DNA from: Canna indica
Lineage: Eukaryota; Streptophyta; Magnoliopsida; Zingiberales; Cannaceae
Assembly (NCBI GenBank): GCA_034359265.1
Contig: CP136890.1
Coordinates: forward strand, 101,147,501-101,211,500
DNA length: 64,000 nt
Reading direction: 5' to 3'
Shown: positions 10,119 to 22,598 of the stretch, in pieces
Layout of the letters: each line of letters starts with the position of its first letter
Position numbering within the stretch: the first letter of the stretch is position 1
Notes under the pieces: model-generated
Told to the model about the DNA's origin: nothing
What the model saw: the letters and a program-made list of their open reading frames with translations, nothing else
The model's database searches: none
Translations under genes and position numbers: made by a program

Positions 10119-10286
10119 CAAAAGACACCAACAACCTCCTGATACGATTTGTTATTAGGCTCATCGTGTCGCGTCATTTCCATCCCCTACTTCTATTGCC
10201 TGTCTTGAAATGGTTCCATCGTGCTCACATTTCCTGTTTTGACATCTTTATGCTTTGATTTGCCTATGATTTCCTTTCTATTTCAA

Positions 10287-10366
10287 GGATAGGAGATGAC
10301 GATTTCCCATTCTTCTCCCGCCTAATTAACATACTTCAAATAATTCGTGTGAATAATACCTATAAC
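10287..10366 (-). pseudogene. Captured DGD2 exon fragment, fourth copy
   Basis: As at 8335-8414, with the same 4-bp insertion, in tandem unit 2. Confidence 0.6.
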
Positions 10367-10508
10367 ATCTGCTGTGCCTGCTCTGCCACTACACCAAACA
10401 ACCCCCTGATACGATTTGTTATTAGGCTCATCATGTCGTGCCATTTCCATCCCCTTTTTCTATTGCCTTCCATCATGCACAAAATTTCCTGTTTTGATAT
10501 CTTCTCTC

Positions 10509-10516
10509 TATAAATA
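10509..10516 (+). promoter_or_regulatory. TATA box of F-box copy 3
   Basis: TATAAATA, 87 bp upstream of the ATG at 10,603, matching the two other copies. Confidence 0.5.
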
Positions 10517-10602
10517 TGGAACATTCTCAACTCTTTCTCACCATTCTCTGCTCATTCCTCACCGCTCTCTGATTGCTCCCCCCTCCCCCTCTTCCATTCA
10601 AC

Positions 10603-11071
10603 ATGCAGCAAGTAGAAGAAGACGGAGTACCATTCTCTGAGCTCCCCCCTCCCCACCCTTCCATCCAGTCCTATATACTATGGCATACTTCCTAACCTTT
10701 CCTATAAAGATCTCGCAAGATACAAATCAGTCTCGAAAGAGTGGAATGACGTGATCTCCTACGACAAAAACTTCGCCAATAAACAGTCAAGCCGGGGGCG
10801 GCCCATCGCCTCCGGCATCATCAACGTGGCACACCACAACATCAGTCTTGTGTTCATGGCAACACAAGCCACCGGCGATGTTCCCGACCCCTTCACCTTC
10901 TCAATTGTCGGTCTCGAAGACACGGCCAAACTCCTCGCTGTCGACGGTGGCCTCGTACTGTTGCTGTTCAAGGATTTACTCAAGCCTGAGGAATATCTCT
11001 TCCTGCTTTTATGTGTTTCTGAGAGTGTTTTCAATACATCGAAAGTTCTGAATTTTTCTTTAAATGTGTGA
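10603..11071 (+). pseudogene. F-box/LTR chimera, copy 3
   Basis: The ATG is intact. An extra base in the C-run (ctcccccctcccc) shifts the frame after about 14 codons. The remaining F-box segment is open from ISYDKNFANKQ through the LTR-encoded tail to 11,071, differing from copy 2 at only a few residues. It has the same fusion point to LTR sequence as copy 2, so the fusion predates the tandem duplication. Confidence 0.6.
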
Positions 11072-11107
11072 GATCTCTTTTCTGTATTCAACGATTCTGT
11101 GACTTCA
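11005..11107 (+). repeat. LTR remnant in tandem unit 2
   Basis: The same LTR end as at 9050-9154, flanked by the same F-box pieces. Confidence 0.7.
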
Positions 11108-11443
11108 GTACTACCACCCAATGAGCAACTCCCTTGTGATGATGGTGAGGAATAGGCTTGGAACTTGTGAGACATGGCACAAACTTCATATAGACTAGGT
11201 GTTTGAGAATTCACTTCTTTTTGTAGAACCATTTGAGTACAGAGGAGGTAATAAACTGCACATTACCACCACGTTACCATTTAAGCCATTTAAGCTCGAT
11301 TTTAAGATATAGAAGTATGATTTTGAAAAGGGATAGATTGAATTTGTGAAGGAATACGAAGAGAAAAACAATACGAAATACATCTTCTTGAACTACAATA
11401 GTTTGGGAAGAATAGTTGATCAGAAGCGCTCATCTTTTGCATA
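11108..11443 (+). pseudogene. F-box 3' part, copy 3
   Basis: Homologous to 9155-9490 and 7387-7714. It carries stops at the same places as copy 2. Confidence 0.5.
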
Positions 11444-11444
11444 A

Positions 11445-12310
11445 AAAATTGTTCAAGAGCTCCTATATAGTTACTTGTTTTTATTCTACAACTATCTTAT
11501 TTTTATTCTGCAACTGCAATTATCTTCTTGTTTTTATTCTACAATTGTCTTTTGCAAATAGTTGCAGTTGTATTATGCAAAATAAAAATAAGTAACTATA
11601 TAGTTGTATTATGCAAAATTGTTCAAGAGCTCTTATATAGTTGTAGTTACTTGTTTTTATTCTACAACTGTAATTATCTTCTTATTTTTATTCTGCAATT
11701 ATCTTCTGTAAATAATTGCAGTTGTATTATGCAAAATAAAAACAAGTAACTATATAATTGTATTATGTAATATTGTTCAAGAGCTCTTATATAGTTGTTG
11801 TTGTATTATGCAAAATTGTCCAAGAGCTCTTATATAGTTGCAGTTGTATTATGCAATATAGTTGCAATTGAACTTTACAAAATAAAAATAATTACTACAA
11901 TTATATAAGAGCTCTTGAATAATTTTGCATAATACAACTATATAGCTATTTGTTTTTATTTTGCATAATACAACTGCAACTATCTGCAAAAGACAATTGT
12001 AAAATAAAAATAAGAAGACAGTTACAGTTGTAGAATAAAAATAAGTTATTGCAACTATATAAGAGTTATTGAACAATTTTGCATAATACAATTGCAATTA
12101 TATAAGTCCTCTTGAACAATATTGCATGATACAACTTGAATTCTCCATAATACAACTATATAGTTACTTATTTTTATTTTGTATAATACAACTGCAACTA
12201 TCTACAGAATATAATTGCAGACTAAAAATAAGAAGATAGTTGCAGTTGCAAAATAAAAATAAGACTGTTGTAGAATAAAAATAAGTAACTATATAGGAGC
12301 TCTTGAATAA
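11445..12310. repeat. AT-rich foldback array 3
   Basis: Units of the gagctcttatatagttgc / gcataatacaactgc family in both orientations. The second half continues into the left arm of the large inverted repeat. Confidence 0.65.
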
Positions 12311-13975
12311 TTTTTTATGTAAAAGATAAGCACTTCTGATCAACTATTCTTCCCAAATTGTTGTAGTCCAAGAAGATGTATTTCGTATTATTTTTCTCTT
12401 CGTATTCCTTCACAAATTCATACTTTCATATCTTAAAACCGAGCTCAAATGGCTCAAATGGTGACGTGATGGTAATGTGCAGTTTATTACCTCCTCTGTA
12501 CTCAAATGGTTCTAAAAAAGACGTGAATTCTCAAACATCTGGTCTGTATAAAGTTTGTGTCTTATCTCCCAAGTTTCAAGCCCATTCCTCACCATTATCA
12601 CAAGGGAGTTACTCATTGGGTGGTAGTAACTGAAATCACAGAATCGTTGAATACAGAAAAGTGATCTCACACATTCAAAGAAAAACTCAGAACTCTCGAT
12701 GTATTGAAAACACTCTCGGAAACACATAAAAGCAATTCCCTGTAAATTGCACACACTATTACAGTATTTACAGTGTGTTATTTTTCCTATACAACTCACT
12801 ATACGACCACAGTTAACATAAAGAGATAACAGAAAGAAATGTTCTAGAAATAGGAGCACAATTGTAAAAATGCAGATAAAAGACAAATGAGCTAATGACT
12901 TATTACAGATACATTTGTACCCTTGTTTATAGAACATTTCTTTCTGTTATCTCTTTATGTTGACTGTGGTCATATAGTGAGTTGTATAGGGAAAATAACA
13001 CACTATAAATATTGTAATAGTGTTCAGTTTATGGGGCATTGTTTTTATGTGTTTCTGAGAGTGTTTTCAATACATCGAAAGTTCTGAGTTTTTTCTTTGA
13101 ATGTGTGAGATCTCTTTTATGTATTCAACGATTCTGTGACTTCAGTACTACCTCCCTTGTGATGATGGTGAGGAATAGGCCTGGAACTTGTGAGACATGA
13201 CACAAACTTCATATAGACCAGGTGTTTGAGAATTCACTTCTTTTTGTAGAACCATTTGAGTACAGAGGAGGTAATAAACTGCACATTACCATCATGTTAC
13301 CATTTGAGCCATTTAAGCTCGATTTTAAGATATAGAAGTATGATTTTGAAAAGGAATAGATTGAATTTGTGAAGGAATACGAAGAGAAAAACAATACGAA
13401 ATACATCTTCTTCAACTACAACAGTTTGGGAAGAATAGTTGATCAGAAGCGCTCATCTTTTGCATAAAAAATTGTTCAAGAGCTCCTATATAGTTGTTTG
13501 TTTTTATTCTACAACTATCTTATTTTTATTCTGCAACTGCAACTATCTTCTTGTTTTTATTCTACAATTATCTTTTGCAAATAATTGCAGTTGTATTATA
13601 CAAAATAAAAACAAGTAACTATATAGTTGTATTATGCAAAATTGTTCAAGAGCTCGTATATAATTGTAGTTACTTGTTTTTATTCTACAACTGCAATTAT
13701 CTTCTTGTTTTTATTCTGCAATTGTCTTTAGCAGATAGTTGCAATTGTATTATGCAAAATAAAAACAAGTAACTATATAGTTGTATTATGCAAAATTCAA
13801 ATTGTATTATGCAATATTGTTCAAGAGCTATTATATAATTACAGTTGTATTATGCAAAATTGTTTAAGAGCTCTTATATAGTTGCAGTTACTTGTTTTTA
13901 TTTTTCAAAATTCAACTGCAACTATATTGCATAATACAACTACAATTATATAAGAGCTCTTGAACAATTTTGTCT
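11995..13975. repeat. Large inverted repeat with head-to-head LTRs
   Basis: Left arm: foldback array (to about 12,320), inverted F-box 3' part (about 12,325-12,630), inverted LTR (about 12,635-12,862). Spacer: about 12,863-12,906, the outermost 40 bp of the LTR. Right arm: LTR without its first 40 bp (about 12,907-13,147), F-box 3' part (about 13,148-13,466), foldback array (to about 13,975). The mirrored runs cataaagagataacag (about 12,817) and ctgttatctctttatg (about 12,944) are easily seen. Arms of 0.9-1 kb around a spacer under 50 bp would form a long hairpin if transcribed. Confidence 0.75.
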
Positions 13976-15790
13976 ATCTGAACTTGTTCAAAAAAGATAG
14001 CGCATAGAGACAATCGGGATTCGTTCATCCGAACTTTTCCCTTTAAGATGTCATAGGAATAATCAAGATTTGCCCTTTGAAACTTATTCCTTCAACGCAG
14101 GTTGGGAATTAGTCATTCAACCTTCCCGGGCCAAGCCCGCACTACGGCTCCTATCTGAGCCTCTCCGTCATTCATAAAGATATGACGCAACAGGAGCCAA
14201 GTCAAATGTCATCCTACGATGTCTTGGGGATACCCTATTTGGGTACGTTACATCACACAGTACTCGATCCTAACCCCTAGACTCGTATATCATCATAAAC
14301 TCGTGAGGTTTTATTTCATGCATCAACTTTATAAATTGGTTTATAACAGATTATGTTGTCCCTTAAATTTTAATAATAAAATTACAATTATCATTAACAA
14401 AATTAGGATTTTGTTTTTAAATTACTGTTCTGCCCAAAACTGATGTATCTAACCCAAATCTGATCTTTACAGTGTGACATATGTTTCCAAACTATGTTTT
14501 TCGTTCAAAATATATGTTACATGACTATAATCAAAAATCTAATTACATCATAACAGCGAAAATAAAAATCAGTCCAGATTCAACAAACATAATATAAATT
14601 CCAGCAAGCTAAAATTTTTAGCACAACATGAAATAAATCTAAAATTTACAGAATTAAATCTCTAAATTTTTAATATCACAAATTCATGTCATCGTACCCA
14701 TCATGCATAATAATCTCATAATTTTGCTAATTAAGATCTAGCATACATAACAAGATTTCCTTAAACAAGAATCAAGATAACAAATAAAATTTTATCGTCA
14801 AGAACACTTACAATTTCAAGATGACATCTCAACCAAGATTCCACAAGATTTTAATCCAAAAATCATAGATCTAATATTAACTACATGCCTGATTAAATAT
14901 AAGATATGAATTAAATAATTTAAGCATTGTATAGTAATCAAGAAAATCCAAAATCATTACCTAGGCATTTCATCGAACACCTTGAGGGCACCCTATCCTC
15001 CACCTTGGCCGAGCACCGTTAGGGTAATCCTAGGGCAGCCGAACCACAAAGGGGAGTCCCTGGGGTTCCCTCCCACAAATCCATGCAAAAATTGGCGATT
15101 AAAATGCGAGTTCAACGGAATTTAACAACAAGAAACACCTAAGCCGAATCGGCTGAAGATCACGAGAGGAAATCCCAAAAAGGAGGGGTAAAACCACTCA
15201 CCCGAATAGGGAAAGGATTGGAGAAGAAAATTCAATCGACGGCCTCTAATTTCGGCTCCAAAATTCGGCGGCTCAACCCAAAGGAAGAAGAAGAAGCAGG
15301 TGGCGGCTCCTCCCAAGCCGCTGGCTCGCTGGCGACTCCCTCTGCTCGGCTCCACAGGGAAGAGAAGGAGGGGAAAGGGTGTGGGCGGTGGCTGCTCCAA
15401 AAGGGAGAGAGGGAAGGGTGGCTGTTGGCTTAGGCGGCTGCTCCTCTCTCTTCAATTTGGTTGGGTGGCTCCCATTGGGAGTCGCCATCCCTTGGGGGGG
15501 ATTTTTATAATCCCCTCCCACACCTTCAACCCGCACCCAAAATTTGTCTTTTCCTCAACACGGATCCGCAACCCACTAACCCAAACTAATCTCAGCATCA
15601 ACCACAAGCAATAAAATTTAAAATTTTCATCTCACGCAATAAAATAATTACATACAATTATCTATGCGAGGAATATAAATTCATAATTCAAAATTCTACT
15701 TAACCGAGCTCGCACCGGACCATGAGTCAACTCGGCTCGACCTCGAACTAGCCCGCTAGGCTGACAATCACAACAATAATAGCAAAATAA
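13976..15790. other. Unidentified repeat-like region, possibly a gypsy-type LTR on the minus strand
   Basis: No convincing protein is encoded. The region between about 15,000 and 15,790 is distinctly GC-rich compared with its AT-rich surroundings. On the minus strand it has a TATAAAAA box (about 15,506-15,513) followed by a long C/T- and GC-rich leader-like stretch. That arrangement is common in large plant LTRs. I could not find matching ends, a target duplication or an internal retroelement domain, so it may equally be another kind of repeat. Confidence 0.3.
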
Positions 15791-17660
15791 ATATAAATAT
15801 CTAGGATATTATAATATTTGCTTAATTTCAAATTTTATTTTCTTTGCATAATTATGCATGTTTAATTTTCCAAATTTTTGAATCCATTTAATTATGTTTG
15901 CTTAATTTCGATTTTTATTAATTTTTGAAATACATATTAATTTTGAATTTTATTAATTTTGAATCTTATTAATTATTTTCAATTGTTTTAGAAAATTATA
16001 TGACTATTAAACATCTGAAGATATCCTCAGATTGTCAAAGAGGAATAGACATGTTACGCATAAAGGTAAAAAGTCTATGGTATTTGAAAGATCCAGTAAT
16101 TGATACCAGGAGAATGGTGGAAAATATAGAAGTTGTGGAGTGGGGGTACATAAGAAGAAATGGAAATATGGAGGCGCAAGATCTGGGTTGGTAGGGGGAA
16201 AGGACTGGATGATATATGCCGAAAGGGAAAGGGATGTAGGGAATGAAAATTGTGCTGAAAATGATAGGGATGCAAAGAATGTACGTTGTTGGGAACAAAG
16301 GCATATAATTGAGATAGAGGAAAAGGATGCGGAGGTAAGAAATGATACATATGAGTTGGTAAATGAGATCGGAGATAAGAACTCTAGGAAGATGGCCGGT
16401 AGGAAGGGATCAAACGGAGAAATGGACATCAAAAATGGGGAATTTGATGTGGATTTAATGAAGAAGATTACATATGTGTATGATGTTGAAATTGAGAGGA
16501 AGACTCGATAGTATGCCATAGAGTTTGATATAAATAGATTAAATTCTAATTAATTTATAAGAAAGTATAATTAAATATATTCAAAATTTTAGAAATTAAG
16601 CAAACACAATTAATAAGATTGAAATTTTTTGAAAATAATTAATAATAGTTGAAATTAACAAATTCAAAATTAATATGCATTTTCGAATATTAATAAAAAA
16701 TTTAAAAAAATAAATATGCATAATTATGGAGAGAAAATAAAAATAAAAATTAAGATGGCATAATTAAATAGATTCAAAAAAATTAAAAATTAAGCATGCA
16801 TAATTAATAAAATCTGAAATTAGTATGTATTTCAAATATTAATAAAATTAAAAATTAAAAAAATTAAGTATACATAATTATGGATGAAAAATAACATTTG
16901 AAATTAAGTAGACATGATTAAATAAATTCAAAATTTTAGAAATTTAAACGATCAGAGTTAATAAGATTCAAATATTTGGAAATAATTAATAAGAATCAAA
17001 ATAAATGCAATTTAAAATTAGCCAAATTAAGCAAGTATAATTAAATATATTTGAAATTTTGAAAACTAAGTAGGCCTAATTAATTGTATTAAAATTTTTG
17101 GAAAGTAAGCTAGCATAATTGATAGAATTCAAGAATTTGAAAATAATTAATAAGATTCAAAATTAATTTATAAAATTCTTTTTATCATTCGAATCATTAC
17201 ACCTAAAATTCTATCAAATTTTAATCTATCTTTAAATAAGTATAAAAAATAAGTGAATATTCATGTCATTCGATGATTGTTGCTAATAGTTGAATGAAGG
17301 ATAGAATAGAAAAGATTTAACGAATTACGAGAAAGATAATGGTTAATAAAATAAATTAGTTTTACTATATATAAACGAGAAAGATTATCATTAATAAAAA
17401 TGAATTAATTTAGCTATAAAAGAGTAAGATAATGATTAATAAAATGAATTAATTTAACTATAAATGCTAGTAAAATATATTAATATTTATTTATTTGCGT
17501 TTACATAAAGTGAATTGTTTGCGTTCAAAAAAGATTAAATATTTTTTTTTAAATAAATGGATATTTTTAAAATATAAGAACCAAATTGGAAAAATAAAAT
17601 AAAACTTTTTTTTACCAAAATAAAAAATACTATATTATTAAACGTTAGTGCCAGGTCAAA
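15791..17660. other. AT-rich spacer with a purine-rich island
   Basis: Degenerate A+T-rich sequence related to 1320-1750, with an inverted portion at about 15,800-16,070. Between about 16,070 and 16,515 lies a less AT-rich, G/A-rich island. It is open in several frames (plus 16,140-16,511, minus 16,007-16,519), but the translations show no known domain. I do not call a gene. Confidence 0.4.
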
Positions 17661-17689
17661 AACTTGGTGATGAGTATATATATATGTCT

Positions 17690-18716
17690 CTCTGTCTTAG
17701 GGTTGAGAGAGTTGAAGTTTGTGTGCCAAACGTGGCGCCGTCTCATCTCTGACGACCTCCTTTTCGCGCACGAGCAGTCCCGCCACGGGCCGCCGATCTC
17801 CTCCTTCATGGTCATCCTCAACACGGAGAGCCTCCGGTTCCTGCCCACCAACACCTCCGACGACTCTTTCAAAATCTCGTACATTGACGGCGGCCCAAAT
17901 ATGGCGGTCGATATTTCCTCCGCGGACGGCCTCTTCTTGCTCTTACAGCAACTTTTCAATACGTTTTACTTCCTCTACGTGTGTAATCCAGTGACGAAGC
18001 AGGGCTACATTGTTCCCGGAATTAGCGGCTACAGGATCTGTTGGCATGCGGGATTAGCGTTCGATTTGAAGTGCCTGTCGCTACAGAGTCGCATGCATCT
18101 TCGAGAGAATACGAGATTTGGAAGGAGTGATCATTCAAGATCTTCTCCTCGCAAACCGGAGAGTGGGTGGTTTCAAATAAAAAACTCACGCTGATTGGTG
18201 TCCATGAGGTTGAAGTTGAAGGTGTTGGTTTGTATGGACGAGGCATTATATATTGGAAGGCCCAGAACTACGTGCTCTGGTACGACACGCGTCATTGCCG
18301 AGCAGTACTGAGAAGCTGAGAAGTCAAATGCTAGAGGTGACATATGATAAGAGCATCTTGACATGCACTCTATGCCTGAAGGACAATTATGCGACGATAT
18401 ACTGATATGGACGATGGAGGGGGTCGGAGAGTGGGTGCAGCGGCACCGGCTCCCCTTGGATGTTGTTATAGAAGACATCGGTAGCTACTTTACCTTCCTG
18501 CACGGATTCAGAGGAGATGACAAAATCTACATGACTCTGTATTCATTACATAGGACTGGGGAACGGAAGCTGGTTTGTTATGATTTGAAGACGAGAAAAC
18601 TTGTGAGCCTTGTGGCTAATAAATTGGATGGGTGGGGGGAATCAGGACGATATGTAAACTTATTACAACAATTTGGCCAGAATAGGGAACTTAGAACAGT
18701 AGCCAAAATTGCTTGA
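17690..18716 (+). pseudogene. F-box family protein, frameshifted
   Basis: The first part (17,700-18,130) encodes an F-box-like VCQTWRRLISDDLLFA segment, then LLLQQLFNTFYFLYVCNPVTKQGY, the NPVT-type motif common in F-box-associated domains. The frame is lost near 18,130. A middle piece around 18,220-18,300 continues in another frame (IYWKAQNYVLWYDTRHC). The C-terminal part is open from 18,363 to 18,716 (..HGFRGDDKIYMTLYSL.. to ..LVANKLDGW..). At least two frameshifts and the lack of an F-box start make it a pseudogene. The functional relative would be an SCF substrate adaptor. Confidence 0.6.
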
Positions 18717-19409
18717 TCATATATGATGATCTGCACTACACTTCCTCTTAACCTGACTGCAAAGCTTAATTTCCTACTTTACAATTGGCCATAAAGGCAT
18801 TGAAACTTCTGCTCGATCTCCACTTGCAGTTGCATTTATTCTTTGATAAAACTTCCTTTTAATTACTCAATGGTTAAACCTTGAAATCATGACTCCGTTG
18901 CGATTTCTCGGTGTTTGTTATTATCATTCTATTTATTTAAGCTTGCTTTTGAGATTTTTGTACTTGGTTTGATTCCAATTGATGTAAGTACCATAGAATG
19001 CCTTAGTTGGATATCAACAAGTAATATATCATGCATTTCTCTAGTCACACATTACAACAATATATGATCACTGCCATCATCTAATTTTGCTGTGTGCATT
19101 GCATCAATTGTATATGCTACGTTATATTGATAACTATTGTAAAGATGACAAGAAAAAAATATATGAAATTTTACCAGCAAAATGCATATGCAGGTTTATG
19201 AAGGTTAGTAGTAACAATGAATCAAATAGGACACTGATGTCTGATGTGATGATAAATAATGCCATACTTTGGAAACAAGAGTTCGTAGTAGTGATCCAAC
19301 TGCATCTTAAAAACTAAACAGAGAAAAGAGAGAAAGAAGACCTACTGTTCTGTACAGCACAGAGGGGTTGCACTCCTACCATCACTTGAAAGGGTATAAT
19401 ACACTAATA
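18717..19409. other. Spacer between convergent F-box pseudogene and SnRK1 beta gene
   Basis: 18,900-18,990 and 19,080-19,110 match the downstream flank of the first F-box fragment (about 890-955 and 1310-1345). Nothing else is recognised. The part near 19,300-19,409 is probably the 3' UTR of the minus-strand SnRK1 beta gene. Confidence 0.5.
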
Positions 19410-22400
19410 CTATTGCCTTCTGATGGGTTTATACAGAACTACTGTTACATACTTGGATTGAAACCTATGAGTCAGACCAAGGGCAACCAAGGACTGTGAT
19501 GCCCAACCCTTCTCGAGGAAGAGGTGATTGAGGACGACGTGCTGCGGTTTCGAAGAAGATTCCTTGGTATCTTGAGGGCCAAGAACTGTGAGCTGAAGTT
19601 GTGATGGAAGTGCTGGTGGTTCCTTTGCAAAGTCCTCATCTGCAGGGAATGAAAATCCATAGCTGGAGTTGGGTGATGGTGGAGACTCAAACTCAGAAAC
19701 ACCTTCAAGAATCTCTGGAACATAGTCCTGGAATAAGGAATCAAAAGTTAATCACTGGGGTCTTATTCTAGCGTGTGAAAAAAAACGTGGAAACATCACA
19801 CACACTCACAGAGACATCAAGAATGTTGACGGTATATCCATTTTCAGCCATGTGAGGAAGATCAGGAACGAATCTCAATTCTCCATCCACAATGAACTTG
19901 TAATGATAGATCCCAGATGGAAGGACCAACAGAATGGAATGATCTTTACCTGTTGTTTGCAATGCTTTCCTGAGAATTTAATGCACAAAGAAATACAATC
20001 AATTGCTTCTGCAAATATGACATGGAGAAGTTAGGATTATTTTTGCAGTAATTTGAGAACCAATTACAACCTTGAACTCCAGTTGTCCCATGATCCTTCA
20101 ACCAAGACCTCATTTCCTCCATGGCACCATGTAATTAGTGTAGGTATTCCATTTTCAAATGGAGGATCAGTATGACCATCCGAGTGATTGATCCGTGTTT
20201 GATTGAAGAGGAGAGGTCCATCAGCAGGTCTTTGGAGTGGAACTACTGGAATCTGCAATATAAATGAACCTATCAATCTGATTCATAGTTTATAAACGAG
20301 GCACTGAAACTCTAGAGGAGTCTTCAAGCACTATGATTCCAAGAAAATGGCAATTGAAAATAAAAAGTTCAACAAAAAAAGGTGCACATAACTATCATGA
20401 AAATTTTCAGTTTAATGAAAGTCAACTTGTTAGGAAAAGACAGACTTAATACTTTTATATACTTGACAAAGACAAAAAAAAACACAAATATGTATGACTA
20501 GGGAAAAAAGCTAGCCTTGTAGCAAAATAAATGACAATCATTCTAGTCGTTCTTTGATAGAAAAGTAAATGTTAATCAACTTGTGAACAAACAAGGATAG
20601 AAGTTTTAGAGAAACTACCATGGTAATAAAGGACATTTTACAAGTGGTAATATATCTGCAAGGTAATCTCTAGATTACCATGCAAGATTACCTAGTAATA
20701 AACCAGAAATCCCATAGTTCTTACAAGGACCATACACAAAAAACTAGTGTAGGCTCATTAATGTATTTGCATTGATGATGTATGCCATTACCTTTTTGTT
20801 ATGCCAATAAACTGTTAAAGAATAATAGTGGGCTTGTAATTAATTATCTTTTCTACAAAGTGGTTTGTTCTAGATCTTAAAATAAGGGTCAAGATTGGGG
20901 AATATTTTATGATCAAATTTTCTTTCTGAAGTAAAACCATTAGTTTTGTTGTTAAATGGATTTTATTCTTTTTCTAGTTTGAATTGTTAACAAATCTGCA
21001 TTGGTGTGTTAATTTTGGATATTAGTATAAGTAGACAAGCTCAATCTTGATTGCCTTAAAAGATGCTGACGCAATAGAATCTAATTAGATTAATTTGAAG
21101 GCAAGAATATATGATGACTATGGTGAATATATAAAAGTTAAATATAGAGTCTCTTCAGATGTAATATTAATAGACATGATCCATATATCTATTGCAAATG
21201 AAGCAACTAACTTCTATTTTCATTCATCAGCAAAACAGAAGAAATGAAACGGATCCAAGGATACTAACAATTAGAACTAAATGCCATATCATGGGTTCAT
21301 ATCTAGCATCAACCATAAGCAAAACAGACAGATTTCTATTACCTGGAGACTAACCTGAGACATTGGGTAAGAGTAGCTCCAAGATAAAATCATAAGCAAG
21401 CAAATATTTCTAGGTTGTCTACATGATTTTTTTCCACTGGTTCAGTTTAGCAGACCAGAGGATTCAGGAGAAGAAATCTAATTCTATAAAATGACAAAGC
21501 CTTGGAAGTACCTTTTACTTCAGAAATGCAGTCAATTTTCAAAAGTTCACATGAAAGGCAAAGAAACTCAAAATAAACTGCTCAAAATGTTTGTGGCTTA
21601 TTTACTCAACATTGACCTGGTATGCCAAATTGCCTATAATGCAATAACAATTAATTGACACAAAAAAGAGTAGCAAACAACTAATGGTCATATGAGGAGC
21701 TATTGCTTTGGTTACTAGCATAGCATGTACCTCTGTTTCCATGGATCAAGAGCTTTTATCATCTTTTGGAGAGAAACTATTCATATAATTTTAAAAATGG
21801 TCATTTAACGTAAAATGAGCAAACATCTTCTAGGTTATTGATTCTAGACGTGTGATTAAATCCACCAAATTTGCAGAATTATGGTTATATCATATATCAT
21901 GGTGTTGATTTGATTATAAATTTACCATATTTTTAAGTATTTAGTCCACATTGTAGATACTTCAACAAGTAAAGCAATTTGTATTGACAGAGCATCTTGT
22001 TCAATACAACTCTGTCATTTTTTACAAGTTTTCTCATTCTTGTACAACATACATCAATTAAGCTGTAAAGTTTGTAAACATTGCCAAAGAAAAGTCAAAA
22101 TAACCAATGTAAATAAGCATTTTCTGGGCGGTCAAGTTGGACAATGGATTGAAATACGAAGTGGCAAATTATAAAGAATTTATAATGAAATTTCAAATAC
22201 AAAGGAATAGGAATTTTCAACTTGATGGAAACTACATCCATCACATTGAACGATCAAGCAATATTAAGTGGGGAACTATTATATAAGGCTGCATTATCAC
22301 CACAAAGGTACGAACAAAATACAAAGGCGAAATTTTTCAAAAACAAAAAACAAACAAAAGAGAATCAAAACTTTCGCAAAAGAGGGGAAAAGGGGGAATT

Positions 22401-22598
22401 CAAGCTAAAAGAAAGATTAAACACCTGGGGAGGGAAAATGATCGGGGATCGGTAACTCCGGGGGCTCCCCGGCGGCGAGCATCCCATCTGGTCGTCGACC
22501 GTACTGTGGGAGGCAGTGGTGACGCCAGTGTTGCAGTCTGATCCCTCTGCCATCCCGCCGTGGCCGTTCTCTCCCTCCTTGGCTGCTGCGTTCCCCAT
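19410..22598 (-). CDS. KINB: SNF1-related kinase (SnRK1) regulatory subunit beta
   Basis: Four coding exons: 22,425-22,598, 20,071-20,252, 19,810-19,969 and 19,410-19,727, giving 277 aa. All junctions keep frame and have GT/AG borders. The start is chosen at MGNAAAKEG, a usual N-myristoylation signal of plant beta subunits; the upstream in-frame methionine is ignored. Residues about 96-172 form the glycogen-binding-like CBM48 domain ([27 protein letters not shown]). Residues about 190-277 form the C-terminal association domain, with [13 protein letters not shown] and [16 protein letters not shown]. In plants this subunit links the SnRK1 kinase to its gamma partner and sets its location in energy-stress signalling. 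Length matches beta1/beta2 homologues (about 280 aa). Intron 1 is 2.2 kb, with nothing recognisable inside. Confidence 0.92.

Larger units (their letters stand above)
8168..10120 (+). repeat. Tandem unit 1 (1953 bp), F-box/LTR chimera
   Basis: The unit begins at gacaccaacaacctc and contains, in order: two DGD2-exon-bearing promoter blocks, the F-box 5' half, an LTR remnant, the F-box 3' part and a foldback array. The next unit starts 1953 bp later with only scattered substitutions, so the duplication is young. Relative to copy 1 (2380-8165) it lacks the F-box middle and nearly all of the Copia element. Confidence 0.8.
10121..11995 (+). repeat. Tandem unit 2, F-box/LTR chimera
   Basis: A direct duplicate of 8168-10,120 at a constant offset of 1952-1953 bp. 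Its foldback array is shorter because an 80-bp stretch present in unit 1 is missing. At its right end it runs into the inverted-repeat region. Confidence 0.8.
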
